From the NCBI GenBank assembly GCA_003241215.1, contig QFOL01000001.1, positions 1 through 64,000 on the forward strand: a DNA stretch of 64,000 nt, given 5' to 3'. The position numbers and the translations under genes are program-made. Shown here in pieces: positions 32,566 through 41,308 of this stretch. The notes beneath the pieces were generated by a model. It was not told where the DNA came from. It worked only from the letters and a program-made list of their open reading frames with translations, and made no database searches. The stretch comes from Agrobacterium fabrum. GTDB lineage: Bacteria; Pseudomonadota; Alphaproteobacteria; Rhizobiales; Rhizobiaceae. Within the stretch, counting starts at the first letter, position 1, and every line of letters begins with the position of its first letter.

Positions 32566-32843
32566 AGCAGTTTGCGCCCCTTCGTCCTGCGATGGGGTCC
32601 CTTTGCCAGCCGTTCTCGCAGCATCCGCTCGAAACCCTTGACGGCCGCGATCGCCTGCAGGTCGTTGTCGGCTTCGGGCAGGCCGGGAACCAGCAACGTG
32701 GTTCCATCGTAGGCATGGCGTGCGCAGACGCATAAAATGCGCTTCAGGCGCCGGCCATGACCGGTGACGATCTTCATGGTGCCCTTCGGCACGCGGCGGC
32801 TGACAAAGGTTTCGCCCGATCGGTAGCAAACGATGTGCGCCAT
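32562..32843 (-). CDS. Small basic early protein, 93 aa
   Basis: A 93-residue protein, MAHIVCYRSGETFVSRRVPKG..., strongly basic at the C-terminus (RLAKGPHRRTKGRKLL). The start overlaps the upstream stop (TGATG at 32843). It may bind nucleic acid because of its charge. CVCARHA in the middle is a possible metal site but incomplete. Confidence 0.5.
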   Translation of the reverse strand: MAHIVCYRSGETFVSRRVPKGTMKIVTGHGRRLKRILCVCARHAYDGTTLLVPGLPEADNDLQAIAAVKGFERMLRERLAKGPHRRTKGRKLL

Positions 32844-33214
32844 CAATTCACCCCGTCATCCATGACGGCATCGGCAAGGCCGTCCTCGGCGATCTTCTCG
32901 ACAAGATCGGTGATGAGGGTTTCGACCGTCATGCCGCGCTTGGCCGCGAAGGGGCGAAGCATCTGCCGAATTTCGAAATTCAAGCCGATCCGCGCGACGT
33001 TCTGCTCGCCAACGCGGTAGCCTGCTTCTCTGGCAGTCGGCAACGATTCCGGCTTGGGTGTCAGCGGGACCAGGGCAGTGATGTTATTAATAGGTATGCC
33101 AGTTTTTTCTGCTATCTGCCGGTTTGTCATGCCGTTGGAGCGAAGGCCCCGGATAGCGGCAGAACGGGACGAATAGCCAAGGCACGGTTTGGAGGAGCCG
33201 CCGTTCGAGGTCAT
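32843..33214 (-). CDS. Early protein with helix-turn-helix, 123 aa
   Basis: A 123-residue protein. Residues 18-50 form a helix-turn-helix (AAIRGLRSNGMTNRQIAEKTGIP quoted in part), and the C-terminal half (EIRQMLRPFAAKRGMTVETLITDLVEKIAED) looks like an Arc/CopG-type ribbon-helix-helix. Two DNA-binding elements in one small protein suggest a regulator of early transcription. ATG at 33214 overlaps the upstream stop (ATGA). Confidence 0.6.
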   Translation of the reverse strand: MTSNGGSSKPCLGYSSRSAAIRGLRSNGMTNRQIAEKTGIPINNITALVPLTPKPESLPTAREAGYRVGEQNVARIGLNFEIRQMLRPFAAKRGMTVETLITDLVEKIAEDGLADAVMDDGVN

Positions 33215-34317
33215 GCCGCACCGCCTTTCGCTGGCATCAGGTGCCGCGACACCATGGTCTCGATCTCGGTGAGTGGCACCTGGCCGCTGGCAACGCTGGT
33301 CAGTTCTGCGATGAACCAAGTGCGCATGTCATCATCGAGCGCCGCCAGCAGTGCTTTTTCCGGGTTCGCGATGACGAGGCTTTTAAGATGCGTTTCAAGC
33401 ACGGAGAGTTCCGAGACACCCTCCGCATTGGCAATAGCGTTCATAACAATGCCGAGGGTGTTTCGCTTTAGGGCGGCACCCTCACTGTCGCCGGTCTTTT
33501 CATCGCGGCGGATATAGTACTCAAGGGTGTCGCGAAACAGCTTCACAAGGGTTAGCAACTCCGAGGAAGAGGGCTCCGCCTGGGTGGTAGGAGCCGCGCG
33601 ATCCATGAAGCTCGTAAGCTGCTCCATCGTGATGAGCGCGTGATCCGGGTATTCTTCCGGTGACGTGATATCGGGAGTTTCACAGAGGATCGTCCACGCC
33701 TCTTCGGGCGTCAGTTGCTCTTCGGCGTCCTGCGCCTGGTCGGAAAGCGAGGCGCGGGCTTCCTTTACGAGATCAAGGGCGTCTTTCACACCTGCATACT
33801 GGTAAGGCCCATCGTTTCTGCGAACGCTGCTCTCAATAACGAGGCTGAATTTCCACACAGCCTCTAAGGCCTGTTCGATCAAAGATGGCGCGGCCAGCCT
33901 CGCATGTGCCGGGACCATTTTTCTTTCGGGGCAGCATGAAAGGAGGCCGCGTCGCAGCACCTTTTCTTTTGCGAGGCGCGCATCATCCCACGTTGATCCG
34001 CAACCAGTGCAACGCAATTCAGCCGGCGCCACCGAAGTTTCCGCATTGGCAGCAATCTTCTTCTGGGCCGCAGCTCTCCAGTTGGCGAGCGCACCGAGAA
34101 CGCCGCTCGTTGAAGTCGCGCGAATACCGGAAAGCTTGATCCAACTGTCTTGAGGCGAGTTTTTGATAACGGCACCTTCTGTCGCCGACAGCTCATCTAC
34201 CAACGCCTGGACCGCATCCTTGTGGGCTTTCGCGCTGGCGTCGTTCCGGTAATCGTAGTGCGGGATAGCATCGCGTTTTTCAGCGATGAGGCGGCAAAGT
34301 CGTGCGAGGTTTTCCAT
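33211..34317 (-). CDS. Large unrecognised early protein with Cys-rich insert
   Basis: A 368-residue protein with no recognised family. The N-terminal part is helical (MENLARLCRLIAEKRDAIPHY...), a zinc-ribbon-like segment LRCTGCGSTWDDA...LLSCCPE holds four Cys near residues 102-131, and two long helical regions follow, with acidic linkers. It might be two short early proteins fused. GAGGG lies 6 nt before the ATG at 34317; an ATG at 34335 is an alternative. Wording of its codons is less GC-rich than the structural genes, hinting at separate origin. Confidence 0.6.
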   Translation of the reverse strand: MENLARLCRLIAEKRDAIPHYDYRNDASAKAHKDAVQALVDELSATEGAVIKNSPQDSWIKLSGIRATSTSGVLGALANWRAAAQKKIAANAETSVAPAELRCTGCGSTWDDARLAKEKVLRRGLLSCCPERKMVPAHARLAAPSLIEQALEAVWKFSLVIESSVRRNDGPYQYAGVKDALDLVKEARASLSDQAQDAEEQLTPEEAWTILCETPDITSPEEYPDHALITMEQLTSFMDRAAPTTQAEPSSSELLTLVKLFRDTLEYYIRRDEKTGDSEGAALKRNTLGIVMNAIANAEGVSELSVLETHLKSLVIANPEKALLAALDDDMRTWFIAELTSVASGQVPLTEIETMVSRHLMPAKGGAA

Positions 34318-34327
34318 TGGATCGCCC

Positions 34328-34993
34328 TCACGCATCAGCAATGTTGAGGGAAATGCGGATCCACGGCGCATCCACGTCGTGAGATTCCCGGAAGCTGAAA
34401 TGCAGGTACTCTTTGGAGCCGATCACCCGCACGGCCGCATTGATGGCCTCCATCGCGTTCATCCAGCGCGGATCATCGCTTTCGATCTTGAACAGTTCGA
34501 ATACGGCGTCCTTGCTGATCTTGCCGGCCTGATCGACATTGAAGGCGCGGGTGACGAGGCCACGGATTTCGGCGCGGCCGTCTTCCGTCCACTCATTCAG
34601 GCATTCGTCGATCAGCCCCTTCGCGACCTGTAGCTGCGGTCCGAACTCGATGAGCTTGTTCACACGGGTCTCGACGGACATCAGGCCGTCGATCGTGCGG
34701 TATTTCTGGTTCCCGGCTCCGGCGCGACCGCGCTTGACGAGGCCGTATTTGGCCTCAAGGTTACGATCGAACTCGGCGATATCGGCGCGGGTGTGCGCCT
34801 TGAAGCGGGCCAGCTCTGCCGAAAGCGGCTTGGCGAAACCGATAATCTTGCGGACCATCTGGTCCTCAAGGAAGTCTTCGGCCTTCACCAGGGCAAGCGG
34901 CGTCAGGCCGCCATCAGCGTTGGTGACGTATTCCTTGCCGTTCACGATGGTGATGCCGGCTGCGGTCTTTTCTTCCAGAATTACAGCTTCCAT
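34328..34993 (-). CDS. DUF3164 family protein of Mu-like phages
   Basis: A 221-residue protein of the DUF3164 family, which replaces or accompanies Gam-type genes in the early operon of transposable phages. Signature pieces: DEFLEDQMVRKIIGFAKPLS-like N-terminal part, FDRNLEAKYGLVKRGRAGAGNQKYRTIDG, and the C-terminal FREXHXXXAPWIRISLNIADA-like ending (actual FRESHDVDAPWIRI). A role in protecting or handling phage DNA is often assumed but not shown. It is followed by 10 bp and the 368-residue gene. Confidence 0.82.
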   Translation of the reverse strand: MEAVILEEKTAAGITIVNGKEYVTNADGGLTPLALVKAEDFLEDQMVRKIIGFAKPLSAELARFKAHTRADIAEFDRNLEAKYGLVKRGRAGAGNQKYRTIDGLMSVETRVNKLIEFGPQLQVAKGLIDECLNEWTEDGRAEIRGLVTRAFNVDQAGKISKDAVFELFKIESDDPRWMNAMEAINAAVRVIGSKEYLHFSFRESHDVDAPWIRISLNIADA

Positions 34994-35026
34994 GGGTCAA
35001 ACCTCATAATTTAATGTGAAAGGGGA

Positions 35027-35389
35027 TCAGGCCGCGTCGCCACCGGGCGGCGCGGAAGGTGCGGGGGAATTGGAGGGCTTGCGGCGGAACTGGACGACCT
35101 TGCCGTCGTCCTCGATGTCGGGCCGCATCAGCTGAAGAATTTCGGCCGTCACGGCGGTCATGTCGGAAATCAGCTTCAGGCGATCCTCGAAGGCGCGGCG
35201 GTTCCACTCCGCGCACGACCAGGCGTTTTCGAGATTGCGGGCATGGTCGGCAATCTTGCCGACACTCATCACCAGCCTCGACGACATGGCGCGGTCGAGG
35301 TGAATATGGCCCTTCTCGGCCAACTCCGCATTGAGGCCGCGATAAAGCTCACGCAGGAGATCGGAAACGCATTCAGGCTTCGCCGTCAT
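35027..35389 (-). CDS. Early hypothetical protein, 120 aa
   Basis: A 120-residue helical protein (MTAKPECVSDLLRELYRGLNAEL...) ending in a Pro/Ser-rich tail. GGAGG precedes ATG at 35389, a strong start. It overlaps the 108-residue gene by 17 bp. No family recognised; the pairing with the neighbouring gene recurs in the operon order transposase, ATPase, two helical proteins. Confidence 0.6.
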   Translation of the reverse strand: MTAKPECVSDLLRELYRGLNAELAEKGHIHLDRAMSSRLVMSVGKIADHARNLENAWSCAEWNRRAFEDRLKLISDMTAVTAEILQLMRPDIEDDGKVVQFRRKPSNSPAPSAPPGGDAA

Positions 35390-35699
35390 TCTTCTTTCCT
35401 CCAAAGTTTGGGCGGATGATGTTGCCTTCGGCCTTTTTCAGAAGGCTGGTCAGTTCACCGGTGGCGAGTTGCTCGGCGGTCTTGGCGAGCAGCTTTCCGG
35501 CCTCGCTGTCGCGCAGAATGGAAAGCTCCAACTCAAGATGGCCGGCCTGTTGTGACAGGGCGCGAAGGGTTTTCAGGACGGTCTGGGCGGAACGGGCGTC
35601 CAGTTCCAGTTTCTCGTCCGGTTTCATCTTTTTGGCTTCTGCGAAGATGCCGGCGAGATACTCCAGATGAGTTTTCAGGGAAGAAGCCGCCGATGTCAT
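35373..35699 (-). CDS. Early helical protein, 108 aa
   Basis: A 108-residue protein that is nearly all helix (SLKTHLEYLAGIFAEAKKMKPDEK, then heptads to LLKKAEGNIIRPNFGGKK). It directly follows the MuB-like gene with a 4-bp overlap, so it is translated with the transposition genes. A role in replication or in the transpososome is possible from place only. Confidence 0.6.
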   Translation of the reverse strand: MTSAASSLKTHLEYLAGIFAEAKKMKPDEKLELDARSAQTVLKTLRALSQQAGHLELELSILRDSEAGKLLAKTAEQLATGELTSLLKKAEGNIIRPNFGGKKNDGEA

Positions 35700-36775
35700 A
35701 GGCTGTCTCCCATGTCTCGGTTCTTCCAGGCGGCTTGCAGGTGCTCCAGGCGTACACCTTCATCGCCGTCGCCGATGGCGAGCATCGAGGCGGCCTTCAT
35801 GGTGCGGTCGATCTGGCGAAGTGCGCCGGGCTTGCTGGCGATACCTTTTAGGAAGGTTGCGCAATCGGTGCCCTGTTCGATGCCCCACGCTTTGATGAGG
35901 ATTTCCGCGTCCGCGACTGGATTGCGAACCGAGCGAACTTGCCGGTCAAAACGCGAAAGCACCTGTGCGCGGCTGGCGACGGAACGGCCGAGGTCTTTGA
36001 CAAAGGCGGTTGCGGTGTCCTCATTTCCGAGAAGGGCAACGCCGCAATGGTCATTGTCGACAAAGTGACGCAACTGGTTGATGGCTTCCGGTACGGCGTT
36101 CTGTGCCTCGTCGATGATCAGAAGCGACCCTTCACCGACGCGTTTCAGCTTAGCACCGATCGAACGAACGAACCGTGCGGGGTTGTGCTCGTGCACTTCC
36201 AGAGCAGCGCAGAGTTCGACCAGCATGCCGTGAACGGTTTTGGTGCTCGGGCTAAGTGTAGCCATGAAGACATGCGGCCGTGTGTTCACGAAATGCTTAG
36301 CAGCCGTGGTCTTGCCAGAGCCAGCGGGTAGTACGATGCGGATGAAACCAGATGTCACCTGGGCAAACAGCAGGGCGTTGTACACGTCCGTGCCGACTGC
36401 CGTGCGCTGGAACGGTGGCGACACCGGCATGATAGCTGCCATATTCTGGCTCGCGTCGAGCGCATCGAGCCAGTTGGCAACCTTTTGGTTGATGTTCGAC
36501 AGGACACCGAGATACTTACCGCCGAACCACGGCGACAACGTGCCGTCAGGTACGTCGGTGCGGCGGGACACTTCGGCTTTCGACCAGCCAAATTCCGTCG
36601 CAGCGTCAACCATCCGCGACGTCAGCTTGCGCCACTCGTCAACGTCCGAAGTGGGGTGCTTTGCGATAAACTCGATTGTCGGTTTAGACTGTTCCCACAC
36701 GCTATTTGTGTTGGTCGTCTTTGTCATGCTAGAGGTTCCTTTGTTCAATTGTGGGGCGGCCTTCGGGTCGCTCAT
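35696..36775 (-). CDS. MuB-like AAA ATPase, transposition target selector
   Basis: A 359-residue AAA ATPase that in Mu binds DNA, picks targets away from Mu DNA and activates the transposase. Residues 50-85 form an N-terminal helix-turn-helix (AEVSRRTDVPDGTLSPWFGG). Walker A is PAGSGKTT (150-157), Walker B LLIIDEAQN with Asp222-Glu223, and an arginine-finger candidate lies in SRFDRQVRSVRN. ATG at 36775 is the longest start; an in-frame ATG at 36727 has the better ribosome site (AAAGGA). It follows the transposase by 33 bp. Confidence 0.92.
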   Translation of the reverse strand: MSDPKAAPQLNKGTSSMTKTTNTNSVWEQSKPTIEFIAKHPTSDVDEWRKLTSRMVDAATEFGWSKAEVSRRTDVPDGTLSPWFGGKYLGVLSNINQKVANWLDALDASQNMAAIMPVSPPFQRTAVGTDVYNALLFAQVTSGFIRIVLPAGSGKTTAAKHFVNTRPHVFMATLSPSTKTVHGMLVELCAALEVHEHNPARFVRSIGAKLKRVGEGSLLIIDEAQNAVPEAINQLRHFVDNDHCGVALLGNEDTATAFVKDLGRSVASRAQVLSRFDRQVRSVRNPVADAEILIKAWGIEQGTDCATFLKGIASKPGALRQIDRTMKAASMLAIGDGDEGVRLEHLQAAWKNRDMGDSL

Positions 36776-36808
36776 TTTTTTCGCCCTGTTGGACTGGAAC
36801 CGTACTCA

Positions 36809-38824
36809 CTACTTTTCGGCTCTTCTCTTGCGGGCAGGCTTGTTGCCTGCCTCGGTATTCCCCGTGGGGAATTGGATGATCGCGCTTTCCCCGCCCGCCA
36901 CTCGGGCAAGGCCACGCGCAAAACTGTCTTCGAAATGATCGGCGCTGACCGCCTCGACCGGCGCATGTGCGAGATTGCCGGTGACGAGGCGGGTGACGAC
37001 CGGACGAACCGGCGTCTGCGGACGCTTCGCGGCCTCGGCCTTGCGCCCCTTTTCCATGATTTCACCAAGTTGCATCGGTGAGAGCGCCGCATTGCTCTTG
37101 GCCACCGCCTGAAGGTTCTTGACGTGCGTCTTGCGGGCCTTCTCCTGGCGACGGGCAGCGCCCGTATCGGCAAAGCCGGTTTTAGCCAGGCAGTCAGCGT
37201 CACAGAGGAAGCGCCCTTCCGGATCGTAAACCTTGACCGGCTTGTGCAGATCGGCCGGATCGAACCGAACCGTCAGCTTCTTGCCGATCCACTCGTTGAG
37301 CACCGCGTGCCAGTAACGGTTTCCGTGCATATGGATCGCACCGTCCGGCTTGCGGGCCGTGATGGCTACGGCCGAGAGCATCCAAAGCGACCGCTGCGCC
37401 ATGCTGGCATAACGAACGATGGTGGACGGCGCGGCGATCGAGGCGTCGAACGTCTGCGCAAAACTGCGGCCGTGGGCGGTTTCCGTGGTGCGCTTCAGAC
37501 GGTGATTATGCTCGTCAACGCACTGCGCGACATGGCGCTGAAGGGTTTCGAGCGGCACGGCGCTGTTGCCGTAGTTCTCTGGCTTCGCGTCCGGCCGGTT
37601 GCCGGTATAGCAACCGGACATGGACGGATGCTTGGAGATTTCCTCGGCAAGATCGCGCCAGGCGCGTTCGATCGGCTTCGACTGACCGGAACGCGGCTTG
37701 ACGAAATGGGGCTCGATGTCGAGCGTCTTCAGGAGGCCCGCAACATCGTCTTCGTTAACTTTGAAGCGGTGGCGGGTCTTTGCCCCGCCCGAAATCATCT
37801 TGCCCGCGAAGGCGCGGCCGTTATCCATATAGATGTGATAAGGTAGCATACCGTCATGGTTCTCGATCATCGAACCGATGCAGGTGCGGACGGCTTCCCA
37901 TGTCTCGGCCTCGGCCAGCGTCCACGAAAGCACTTTGCGCGAATAGACATCCTGAATGCCGATGAGGATGATACGGACAGCAGTGCTGGACCACGGGACC
38001 CGCACAAACAGGTCGAGCTGGTGACCGTCGGTGTTGACGATCTCCATGGCGTGCAGGTGGGCAACTGTTCGCTTCTGCGCCGGGAAAAGTTGCTTCGCCT
38101 TGTCCTTGCCTTCGCGCGCGATGACCTGCGCGGCCTTTGGTACTTCCGCGTCTAGACGGCGGCGCAGGGATCGCTCCGAAGGGATAGGTGAAAGGTCCTG
38201 GTCGCGGGCCACCATCATCATGCGGCGATAGCAAGCGCTAAACGACGGGCGTTCCGGCCGAAGGAAGTCGGATTTCAGGATTTTCCATGCCTCCGGGTGG
38301 CAGGGGGTGACCTCGGCGGCTTCACCGCTGGCACTGCCTGCAAAAGCGGGAGCGAGGGCGGCAAGCCAGTCCTGGCGGGAATGGCCTTCGACCATCTTGC
38401 GCCACTCGTAATAGGTTGCGGGCACGATATCGGCCCTGCGGGTGACGTGGGCGACGGCATGTTTCATGCTGATGCCGGAAGCGCGCAGTTCGTCAACTTC
38501 GGTGAGGACATCAAAGCGGGTCTTGCAGATTACCTTATGGGCGTCTGAAAGGGCTTCAAAACGATCCCAAAGCATCTTTGAGAGTTTCGACGGGCGCGGA
38601 TCGGTTGGCTCCGCATTGAGAAACGCGAGCTTGGCCTGCGCAACTGAAGGCAGGAAGGAATAATGGTACTCAAACCCGCCGCCTTGTCCGGCCTTCGCGC
38701 GGGCCTTCGAGGTGGATCGCACACCGGAGCGGGCGACAAACAACTCTATGCCTTTACGGGACTGCGGCAGGCCTGGGAGGGCAGCGTCAGCCAGTTCGGC
38801 GGATGTGAACCATTCTTTCATCAT
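36809..38824 (-). CDS. MuA-like DDE transposase
   Basis: A 671-residue transposase that pairs the phage ends, nicks them and joins them to target DNA; it drives both integration and replication. The N-terminal domain (residues 3-65, WFTSAELADAALPGLPQSRKGIE) is a Mu-type end-binding winged helix. The catalytic core has Asp266 (VNTDGHQLD), Asp334 (YMDNGRAFAG) and Glu386 (QSKPIERAWRDL), and the C-terminal part matches the Mu-transposase beta-barrel and the MuB/ClpX-binding tail. Start overlaps the upstream gene by ATGA. No disruption is seen. Confidence 0.95.
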   Translation of the reverse strand: MMKEWFTSAELADAALPGLPQSRKGIELFVARSGVRSTSKARAKAGQGGGFEYHYSFLPSVAQAKLAFLNAEPTDPRPSKLSKMLWDRFEALSDAHKVICKTRFDVLTEVDELRASGISMKHAVAHVTRRADIVPATYYEWRKMVEGHSRQDWLAALAPAFAGSASGEAAEVTPCHPEAWKILKSDFLRPERPSFSACYRRMMMVARDQDLSPIPSERSLRRRLDAEVPKAAQVIAREGKDKAKQLFPAQKRTVAHLHAMEIVNTDGHQLDLFVRVPWSSTAVRIILIGIQDVYSRKVLSWTLAEAETWEAVRTCIGSMIENHDGMLPYHIYMDNGRAFAGKMISGGAKTRHRFKVNEDDVAGLLKTLDIEPHFVKPRSGQSKPIERAWRDLAEEISKHPSMSGCYTGNRPDAKPENYGNSAVPLETLQRHVAQCVDEHNHRLKRTTETAHGRSFAQTFDASIAAPSTIVRYASMAQRSLWMLSAVAITARKPDGAIHMHGNRYWHAVLNEWIGKKLTVRFDPADLHKPVKVYDPEGRFLCDADCLAKTGFADTGAARRQEKARKTHVKNLQAVAKSNAALSPMQLGEIMEKGRKAEAAKRPQTPVRPVVTRLVTGNLAHAPVEAVSADHFEDSFARGLARVAGGESAIIQFPTGNTEAGNKPARKRRAEK

Positions 38825-39285
38825 TTGCGCACCCGACGAATGTGCACCGGCGTCGCCTGAAGGCGTTTCAGCTCTTGGGCGAGCGTCTTTTGCTCTTGGC
38901 GAATGCGGGACATTTCTGCGAGGCGGGCTTCGTCGCCTTCGAGTAACAGCAGGCCGTCATCGGAAACGACGACATCCCAAAGCCAGAAAGCGTTTGTGGC
39001 GCGGACAAATGCCTTGAAGCGCGGCATGCTGATGTCGTGGGCGGTCTTGCTTTCGGCGGTGTAGCTGTCGAGAGCAGACTTTGAGACCTTGTCGAGGCCG
39101 AGATAATAGGCCATCCGCGCCGCGATCGTGTCGCGGTCGTACTGGCATTCCCTGATGGCGCGCGCCATTTCGCGTTTCAGGGTCGAACGGAAGCGGTCGA
39201 TGTCGAGACGTTCCGACGCAGAGCGCACCGGGAACACCGTCTCCTTGAAAAAGTCCATCTGGTTGGGGTCGCGTTTCGTGCTCAT
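38821..39285 (-). CDS. Hypothetical protein upstream of the transposase, 154 aa
   Basis: A 154-residue protein: MSTKRDPNQMDFFKETVFPVRS, a helix-turn-helix-like core (RDTIAARMAYYLGLDKVSKSALDSYTAES) and a C-terminal coiled coil (RLAEMSRIRQEQKTLAQELKRLQ). Proteins of this build directly precede the transposase in several rhizobial Mu-like phages. A regulatory or transposition-accessory role is likely but unproven. It overlaps both neighbours by 4 bp. Confidence 0.65.
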   Translation of the reverse strand: MSTKRDPNQMDFFKETVFPVRSASERLDIDRFRSTLKREMARAIRECQYDRDTIAARMAYYLGLDKVSKSALDSYTAESKTAHDISMPRFKAFVRATNAFWLWDVVVSDDGLLLLEGDEARLAEMSRIRQEQKTLAQELKRLQATPVHIRRVRK

Positions 39286-40127
39286 GCTGCCTCCTCGCGG
39301 ATCGCGGCCATGAGAGCATCCGGCGTGTTCGACATACCGATGCGTTCAAGGAAGCTGTCGCGGGTTTCCTCGCTCGCCTCGTCCCAGGCGGCGATCAGTT
39401 TGGTCAGGATTGTGGATTGAGAAGTGGCGGCGGGCGTGCCGACGAGAACCGGGGGCTTGGTGAAAGCCAGAACCTTTTTCACATCCGGCTCGTGTTTCAG
39501 CGCAGCGGCGACTTTGATCTGATCTTCACGGGGCAATTTTGCCAATTGCAACAACTGCGATTGGTCCCGTTCGGCAGTTGTGCCGCGTACCGCTTGTTTC
39601 AGTGCCGGATCAAGGTTTTGGCCGATGCTTACAGCACGCTTGTAGGTGTCGTGTCCGATGCCTAGCTGTTCTTGAATACGCACGGACAAGGCACGTCCCT
39701 TGGCGAAAACGGGCGCATCGTGCTCCTGTTTTTCCGGTCTTCCGCCCTTCGGATTGATTTTTCCGTGCTTCTCTTCCCACAATTCGCGGTACTTCATCAC
39801 GAAGACGGCGCGATCCAGCGCGTTGAGTTCATTGCGATATAGGTTCTCGGAAATTTCGAGGAGTTGTGCCTCAATGGCGTCAGCCTTGACTACTATAGCG
39901 TCAAGCTCTGCCCACCCGAGCAACCGCGCAGCGGCGGTTCGATTGGCGCCGGCAACCAGCGTGAAAGGCGTGCCTTTCTTTGCTGGTGTCCGCCGAACCA
40001 TGATTGGGCTAATCTGTCCGTGCTCAGACATGGAGGCAGCAACCGCCTCGGCGAAGTCCATATCGACAATGCGCAAGCGCTCCCCGACGTGGATGCTAGA
40101 AACGGCAACCCGAACGAACTCAGCCAT
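39282..40127 (-). CDS. ParB-like (ParB/Srx N-terminal) phage protein
   Basis: A 281-residue protein with a ParB/Srx N-terminal CTP-binding-type domain: VAVSSIHVGERLRIVD, PIMVRRTPAKKGTPFTLVAG, the GANRTAAARLLGW box, and the arginine-helix segment ENLYRNELNALDRAVF typical of ParB/RepB. The middle has a helix-turn-helix (VRIQEQLGIGHDTYKRAVSIGQ), and no ParA is present. In a transposable phage this may act in replication regulation or host takeover rather than partition. The ATG at 40127 lies 8 bp inside the upstream gene; other in-frame ATGs exist. Confidence 0.8.
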   Translation of the reverse strand: MAEFVRVAVSSIHVGERLRIVDMDFAEAVAASMSEHGQISPIMVRRTPAKKGTPFTLVAGANRTAAARLLGWAELDAIVVKADAIEAQLLEISENLYRNELNALDRAVFVMKYRELWEEKHGKINPKGGRPEKQEHDAPVFAKGRALSVRIQEQLGIGHDTYKRAVSIGQNLDPALKQAVRGTTAERDQSQLLQLAKLPREDQIKVAAALKHEPDVKKVLAFTKPPVLVGTPAATSQSTILTKLIAAWDEASEETRDSFLERIGMSNTPDALMAAIREEAA

Positions 40128-40494
40128 GGGAGGCATCCCGGCCGGCTGCGGCGTCATAGAGCATCCCCATAAAGGTGTCTTTTGCGCGGGCGGCGATGCG
40201 CTCGTAAGCCTTGTCAAAAAGCGGTTCGAAGCGCCGTGCCTCGACGACGCGCACGGCCTGCATCACGGTCCAGCGGGCAACGCCCAGGAGCACGACGAGA
40301 CGGCGGCGCGGCACGTCGAAATCGTTATGCAGCACATAGATCGCCATCTGCCGTGCGAGCTTCGCATCGAACATTTCGGCAGGCGGGTTGATGATGTGGC
40401 GGAGTGGCAGGTGGTTGAAATGCGAACGGCTGGCGCGGTAGCTGGCCGCCACCATCGCCTGCAAACGTTCTTCATCGGAATAAGGATTTACCAT
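40120..40494 (-). CDS. DnaA domain-IV-like DNA-binding protein
   Basis: A 124-residue protein whose second half, LARQMAIYVLHNDFDVPRRRLVVLLG...VMQAVRVVEARR, follows the pattern of the DnaA C-terminal DNA-binding domain (R-Q-x-A-x-Y-L, basic loop, helix-turn-helix, then A-V-x-x-I/V-E). There is no AAA domain, so it cannot itself load helicase. It could bind DnaA boxes or phage sites and redirect host replication. GAGG precedes ATG at 40494. Similarity is by eye, so moderate. Confidence 0.6.
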   Translation of the reverse strand: MVNPYSDEERLQAMVAASYRASRSHFNHLPLRHIINPPAEMFDAKLARQMAIYVLHNDFDVPRRRLVVLLGVARWTVMQAVRVVEARRFEPLFDKAYERIAARAKDTFMGMLYDAAAGRDASHG

Positions 40495-40624
40495 CGAAAC
40501 CTCGGGTTTCGTCGCTCGGCGACGGCATTGCGGCAGTTCGATGCCGGGGCGGTGGGGACGGGATTTTGGCCGCCCCGGCATCTGGCGTCGCTCCCTGGGG
40601 GTAACAGAGCGACGGTTCGGGAAA

Positions 40625-41308
40625 TCAGCGGGATTTGGCGGTGCCGACGCGGGCGAGGATGCGGCAAAGTTCCGGCTGCATGTCCATCGTCAGGCAACCG
40701 ACAATCTTGTCGTCGATGTCGTTGTCAGCCTCACCAAGCAGGAGATCGACCAGCTTGTTTCCGGCCGTCATGTGAACATCGGCGTCCATAACGGTGGCAT
40801 CTGCTTCTGCAGCCAAAAGGTCGGTTAAAGCCTGTTGCAAAATCGTGTCGTCGAGTGTGATGGAGGCCGGGCTGTAGCCAGCCGCAAGCTTTGCCTCGTT
40901 GAGCGCGTGGGCGGCTATCACGATGGCGCGGGCCTGCCGTAAACGTTCGGCATCCACGGTTTCAAGATCAACTACGCAGGCAACCGCGTGCGGCTGTTTA
41001 ACTGCGCGCTCTTCTGCTGCTTTCGGCAAAGGCTGATAGGGCAATGGCGTGAAAAGAAGGACATCAGACGGATGCGGGCGCTCGACCAGGCCGTTTTTAA
41101 CGCGCTCGTGCCAGTCTGCGAACTCGTCGAAGGTGGGGCCTTCAAACTGGCGTTGTTTCACGCCGTTAGCGAAGAAATAATAGGCCTCGCGTTTAGACTG
41201 GGCGCGCTCGACGATGTTGTCGAACGTGGCGATGACGAGGTCCATGACGCGTGGCGGGACGCGGTCAAAGAAAGGCACGGCGACGTAATTACGGACTGCT
41301 GTGGTCAT
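40625..41308 (-). CDS. Hypothetical early protein, 227 aa
   Basis: A 227-residue protein, MTTAVRNYVAVPFFDRVPPRVMD..., with FDEFADWHERVKNGLVERP early and an acidic helical C-terminal part (LADLLAAEADATVMDADVHM-like). It is the second or third gene transcribed from the early promoter, behind ner. Its ATG overlaps the upstream stop (ATGA). Not recognised. Confidence 0.6.
   Translation of the reverse strand: MTTAVRNYVAVPFFDRVPPRVMDLVIATFDNIVERAQSKREAYYFFANGVKQRQFEGPTFDEFADWHERVKNGLVERPHPSDVLLFTPLPYQPLPKAAEERAVKQPHAVACVVDLETVDAERLRQARAIVIAAHALNEAKLAAGYSPASITLDDTILQQALTDLLAAEADATVMDADVHMTAGNKLVDLLLGEADNDIDDKIVGCLTMDMQPELCRILARVGTAKSR

Noticed and set aside
39282-40127. Plasmid-type partition system from the ParB-like gene
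   Set aside because: No ParA partner, replication origin or centromere-like iterons; the rest of the element is a transposable phage.
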